From Actinospica sp035552695 (GTDB lineage Bacteria > Actinomycetota > Actinomycetes > Streptomycetales > Catenulisporaceae), in assembly GCF_035552695.1 (NCBI RefSeq), contig NZ_DASZKT010000266.1:1-64000 (forward strand): a stretch of DNA of 64,000 bases, written 5' to 3'. The first letter of the stretch is position 1, and each line of letters begins with the position of its first letter. Of the stretch, positions 60,729 to 64,000 are shown one piece after another. The position numbers were made by a program, and so were the translations under genes. The notes under the pieces were generated by a model. The model worked only from the letters and a program-made list of their open reading frames with translations. It did not search any database and was not told the origin of the DNA.

Positions 60729-62270
60729 TCAGTGCGCGAAACGGTCACGAAGTTCGCGCTTGAGCACCTTCATCGACGGGCCCAGCGGGAATTCGGTCAC
60801 GAACTCCACGCGGCGCGGGTACTTGTACTTCGCCAGCCGCTCCTGGGACCACTCGATCAGCTCGTCGGCCGTCAAAGTGGCTCCATCGTTGAGGATCACG
60901 CACGCGCAGATCTCCTCGCCGTGCACCTCGTCGGCCAGGCCGATGACGGCGACGTCGCGGATCGCGGGGTGGCGCAGCAGGCTCTCCTCGATCTCGCGCG
61001 GGTAGACGTTGTAGCCGCCGCGGATCACCATGTCCTTCTTGCGGTCGACGACGGTGACGAAGCCGTCCTCGCTCTTGGTGCCGAGGTCGCCGGTGCGGAA
61101 CCAGTCGTCGACCATGGCCGCGGCGGTCGCCTCCGGGTTGTCCAGGTACCCGGCGAACACGTTGTGGCCGCGCACCACGATCTCGCCGAGTTCGCCGCGC
61201 GGCACGAACTCGATGACGCCCTCGACCTCGGCCCGCGCGATCTCGACCTCGACGCCCCAGATCGCGTGGCCGATGGTGCCGGCGCGGGTGCCGAGCGGGG
61301 GCTGGTTGACGGTGACGACGGGCGAGGTCTCGGACAGGCCGTAGCCCTCCAGGATGTCCGCGTCGAAGGTCTCGTTGAAGGCCTCGAGCACCGCCGCGGG
61401 CAGTGCCGCGCCGCCGGAGACCGCGAGCTTCAGTTTGGGCAGCGGCCTGCCCGCCGCGCGGCGCGCCCTGCCCGCCTGCACGAGCGCGAGGTACATCTGC
61501 GGCACGCCGTGGAAGCTGTTGACCTGGTGCTCGAGGATCAGGTCGATGGCCTCGTCCGGTTCGAAGCGCGGCTGGAAGACGACCGTCGCGCCGATGCGGA
61601 AGATCGTGTTCATCGAGACGGTCTGGCCGAAGATGTGGAACAGCGGCAGGCAGCCGAGGGCGATGTCGTCCTTGGCGGTGTTCAGGGCGTCGTAGCCGTT
61701 CACCATCGCGTTCATCACCATATTGAGATTGGTGAGAACGGCGCCCTTGGGCTTGCCGGTGGTGCCCGAGGTGTAGATCACCACGGCCGGGTCCTCGGGC
61801 TGCCGGGAGACGTACGTGGTCAGCGGCTCGACCTTCGCGACCTCGTCCGCCAGCTTGGGTAGCGGCGCCTCCTCGGGAACGGGTCCGACGAGCCGCACCG
61901 GCACCTCGGCCTGCGCGGCCGCCTTGACCGCGTCCTCCGCGCGGACGGCGTGCGCGATCAGCAGCCTGGCGCCGCTGTTGCGGAGGATGTACGCGATCTC
62001 GTCCGGGGTCAGCAGCATGTGGATCGGCACGACCACGGCGCCCGCGGCCAGGATCGCGAAGTACGTGCGCGGGAAGTCGATCACGTTCGGGCTCATCAGG
62101 GCGACCCGGTCGCCCGGCCGCAGGCCGAGTTCCCGGATCGCCGCCGCCTGGCCGCGGGACTGGGCCCACAGCTCGGAGTACGACAGACGCTCAGTCCCCT
62201 GAATCACCGCGGTTTTGTCCGGCCGGCGCCAGGCGGGTTCGGCGAGGACGGCTGCCAGGGAGAGCGTCAT
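60729..62270 (-). CDS. Acyl-CoA synthetase (AMP-forming, long-chain fatty acid-CoA ligase type)
   Basis: 513 aa from ATG 62270 with GGAG 6 nt upstream; an in-frame start at 62336 is unsupported. ATP-binding P-loop YTSGTTGKPKGAVLTNLN (about 175-192), YGLSETSP, the adenosine loop WFRTGDLGTK, hinge DRKKDMVIRGGYNVYP, and the catalytic Lys near the C-terminus (LGPSMKVLKREL). It activates fatty acids as CoA thioesters. It is the last gene of a leftward cluster thiolase-FabG-MaoC-ligase, which looks like a beta-oxidation or acyl modification operon. Confidence 0.94.
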   Translation of the reverse strand: MTLSLAAVLAEPAWRRPDKTAVIQGTERLSYSELWAQSRGQAAAIRELGLRPGDRVALMSPNVIDFPRTYFAILAAGAVVVPIHMLLTPDEIAYILRNSGARLLIAHAVRAEDAVKAAAQAEVPVRLVGPVPEEAPLPKLADEVAKVEPLTTYVSRQPEDPAVVIYTSGTTGKPKGAVLTNLNMVMNAMVNGYDALNTAKDDIALGCLPLFHIFGQTVSMNTIFRIGATVVFQPRFEPDEAIDLILEHQVNSFHGVPQMYLALVQAGRARRAAGRPLPKLKLAVSGGAALPAAVLEAFNETFDADILEGYGLSETSPVVTVNQPPLGTRAGTIGHAIWGVEVEIARAEVEGVIEFVPRGELGEIVVRGHNVFAGYLDNPEATAAAMVDDWFRTGDLGTKSEDGFVTVVDRKKDMVIRGGYNVYPREIEESLLRHPAIRDVAVIGLADEVHGEEICACVILNDGATLTADELIEWSQERLAKYKYPRRVEFVTEFPLGPSMKVLKRELRDRFAH

Positions 62271-62304
62271 TGCGTACTCCAGTTCTTCAATCGGTTCGGA
62301 TGGC

Positions 62305-62763
62305 TCAAAGGTAGATGCGTGACAAGGTCTCGGCAACGGCCGCGGGCTTCGGCGCGCCCTCGAGCTCCATCGTCACACTCGCCGCCACCTGCAGCGCGTC
62401 GCCGGGCACGTCCTCGACCGAGGCGATCGAGACGTGCGCGCGAACCCGCGAGCCGACCTTCACCGGCGTGATGAAACGCAGTTTGTTGAGACCGTAGTTC
62501 ACCGAGAGCCGCGCTCCCTCGACCGTGTACACCTCCCAGGCCAGCGCCGGAATCAGCGACAGGGTGAGGAATCCGTGCGCGATCGTCGAGCCGAACGGGC
62601 CGTCCTTGGCGCGTTCCGGGTCCACGTGGATCCACTGATGGTCGCCCGTGGCGTCCGCGAACGTGTCGATCCGGTCCTGCCCGATCGTCACCCAGGAGCT
62701 CGTGCCCAGGTCCTCGCCGACCAGGCTCTTGAGCTCGCTCGCCTGAAGCACCCTCGGGCTCAT
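62305..62763 (-). CDS. MaoC-like enoyl-CoA hydratase/dehydratase
   Basis: 152 aa, hotdog-fold R-specific hydratase. The MaoC signature is FADATGDHQWIHVDPERA with the catalytic Asp and His, followed by GPFGSTIAHGFLTLSLIP. Its start overlaps the fabG stop by 4 bp, so the two are coupled. With FabG and thiolase it could handle R-3-hydroxyacyl-CoA in fatty acid or polyhydroxyalkanoate metabolism. 34 bp separates it from the ligase. Confidence 0.93.
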   Translation of the reverse strand: MSPRVLQASELKSLVGEDLGTSSWVTIGQDRIDTFADATGDHQWIHVDPERAKDGPFGSTIAHGFLTLSLIPALAWEVYTVEGARLSVNYGLNKLRFITPVKVGSRVRAHVSIASVEDVPGDALQVAASVTMELEGAPKPAAVAETLSRIYL

Positions 62764-63524
62764 CGGTTGGCACCGCCGTTCACCTGGATCGTCTGGCCGG
62801 AGATGAACGAGGACTCGTCGGCCGCGAGGAACGCGACGGTGGCGGCGATGTCCTCGGGCTCGCCGACGCGGCGGACCGGGGTCTCGGCGGCGGCGGCCTT
62901 CTTCAGCTCCGCGGGGTCCAGCCCGACGCGGCGCGCGGTGGCGTCGGTCATCGCGGTGGCGATGTAGCCGGGCGCGACCGCGTTCACGTTGACGCCGAAC
63001 GGGCCGAGCTCGATCGCCAGCGTGGCGGTCAGACCCATGATTCCGGCCTTGGACGCGGCGTAGTTGACCTGTCCGCGGTTGCCGAGGGCCGAACGCGAGG
63101 AGAGCGAGACGATCTTGCCGTACTTCTGCGCGACGAAGTGCTTCTGGCACTCGCGGGACATCACGAACGCGCTGCGCAGGTTGACGGCGATGACCGAGTC
63201 CCAGTCCTCGTCGGTCATCTTGAACAGCAGGTTGTCGCGGGTGATCCCGGCGTTGTTGACCAGGATGTCGACCTTGCCGAACTCGGCGACGACGGCCGCC
63301 ACCAGCGTCTGCACGTCCTCCGTCTTCGACACGTCGGCGCCGTAGGCCGCGGCGCGCCCGCCGTCCTTGACGATCGCCTCCACGGTCTCCGCGCCGCGCT
63401 CGGCGGTCAGGTCGGCCACGGCTACCGCCGCGCCCTCGGAGGCCAGACGGCTCGCGATCGCGGCCCCGATCCCCTGCGCTCCACCCGTGACGACGGCGAC
63501 TCTGCCTTCGAAACGCTTGCTCAC
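62760..63524 (-). CDS. fabG: 3-oxoacyl-ACP/CoA reductase (FabG, SDR family)
   Basis: 254 aa, short-chain dehydrogenase. Cofactor loop TGGAQGIGAAIA at residues 13-24, NNAG near residue 90, catalytic Ser in SLSSRSALG, and the YAASKAG Tyr-Lys pair near residue 156. The preference for NADP is inferred from the family. It starts 4 bp downstream of the thiolase stop and overlaps the MaoC gene. Whether its substrate is on ACP or CoA is not decided by sequence; the neighbours favour CoA. Confidence 0.94.
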   Translation of the reverse strand: MSKRFEGRVAVVTGGAQGIGAAIASRLASEGAAVAVADLTAERGAETVEAIVKDGGRAAAYGADVSKTEDVQTLVAAVVAEFGKVDILVNNAGITRDNLLFKMTDEDWDSVIAVNLRSAFVMSRECQKHFVAQKYGKIVSLSSRSALGNRGQVNYAASKAGIMGLTATLAIELGPFGVNVNAVAPGYIATAMTDATARRVGLDPAELKKAAAAETPVRRVGEPEDIAATVAFLAADESSFISGQTIQVNGGANR

Positions 63525-63528
63525 GATC

Positions 63529-64000
63529 TCAGATCCCTTCGATGAGTACGGCAGTGCCCTGCCCCACGCCGACGCACATGGTTGCGAGGCCGCGGCGCAG
63601 CCCCTCCCGGCGCATCCGGTGGATCAGGGTCGTGACGATCCGGGCGCCCGAGCCGCCCAGCGGGTGTCCGATGGCGATGGCGCCGCCGGACGGGTTGACG
63701 AGTTCGGGGTCGATCCCGAGTCCGTCGGCGACGGCCAGCGCCTGCGCGGCGAAGGCCTCGTTGAGTTCGGCGGTCTGCACGTCCCCCAGCTTCCAGCCGG
63801 CGCGCGCGAGCACCCGGCCGACAGCGGGGATCGGGCCGACGCCCATGATGTCGGGGTGCACGCCGGCCGATGCCCCGGCCACGTAGCGCGCCAGCGGCTC
63901 GACGCCGAGCCGGGCGATCCCGGCCTCCGAGGCGAGCACCAGGCCGGCGGACCCGTCGTTCATCGGCGAGGAGTTCCCGGCCGTGACCGAGCCGCCCTTG
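63529..64000 (-). CDS. Acetyl-CoA acetyltransferase (thiolase), C-terminal part, continues off window
   Basis: Partial, at least 157 aa. The C-terminal thiolase domain is clear: TAGNSSPMNDGSAGLVLAS, AELNEAFAAQALAVADGL (NEAFA), NPSGGAIAIGHPLGGSGARI (GHPxGxxG with the catalytic His) and the second active-site Cys in ATMCVGVGQG. It catalyses condensation or cleavage of 3-ketoacyl-CoA. It heads the fabG-maoC-ligase operon in this window; its start lies beyond position 64000. Confidence 0.95.
   Translation of the reverse strand, partial: KGGSVTAGNSSPMNDGSAGLVLASEAGIARLGVEPLARYVAGASAGVHPDIMGVGPIPAVGRVLARAGWKLGDVQTAELNEAFAAQALAVADGLGIDPELVNPSGGAIAIGHPLGGSGARIVTTLIHRMRREGLRRGLATMCVGVGQGTAVLIEGI

Overview
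The window is chromosomal DNA from a very high-GC, mycelial-type actinomycete. The evidence is the WhiB sporulation regulator, an F420 pathway pair (fbiA/fbiB), a WXG100 protein, an Rpf-type muralytic protein with DUF348/G5 domains, many GTG starts, leaderless-looking promoters, and a gene order close to the manB-ahcY-whiB-fbiAB and metG-rpf-ksgA-ispE blocks I recall from Streptomyces. A Streptomycetales/Catenulisporales-type host fits best. This is inference: only about 11 nt of 16S rRNA are present.

Layout: 1-468 holds the 5' tip, leader and promoters of an rRNA operon that runs left off the window. 469-14370 holds spoIIM/RDD, ahcY, WXG100, the SIS/Trm112/manB/DUF3499 operon, a metallopeptidase-like gene, DUF5719 and a giant glycosyltransferase with a Tyr/Gln-rich tail, then whiB. 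14797-15388 holds a leaderless short ORF ending in a TGT (Cys) codon cluster, a strong hairpin and a small unknown gene. 15436-22439 holds fbiA, fbiB, an APH-GNAT fusion, an AlkA-type glycosylase, a mannose-1-P guanylyltransferase-type enzyme and TIGR03089. 22535-35369 holds GT2, thioesterase, membrane proteins, an APC permease, acyl-CoA dehydrogenase, UDP-glucose dehydrogenase, purE/purK, GtrA and a two-component system. 35595-45057 holds a secreted GH30, a heterodimeric ABC exporter, a cold-shock gene with a long leader, fdhD and a secreted S53 peptidase. 45140-50073 holds a methyltransferase, two GNATs (one frameshifted), a double-HTH LuxR protein and ABC-F. 51927-59503 holds the housekeeping block pmt, rsmI, metG, tatD, rpf, rsmA and ispE. 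59540-60616 is a broken LCP gene. 60729-64000 is an acyl-CoA/fatty-acid cluster.

Links between genes: ManB, the ManC-type nucleotidyltransferase and Pmt are steps of the GDP-mannose to protein-O-mannosylation route. FbiA and FbiB make F420. Ugd and the two GT2 proteins point to cell-wall or extracellular glycans. The secreted GH30 and acid-type S53 peptidase suggest a polymer-degrading, possibly acid-soil lifestyle.

Most notable signals: the polycysteine leaderless ORF with its hairpin (14797-15022); a matched pair of CCGTATnnATACGG palindromes flanking whiB; the tandem-LuxR regulator; the deleted and frameshifted LCP gene; and several tandem or direct repeats in intergenic gaps.
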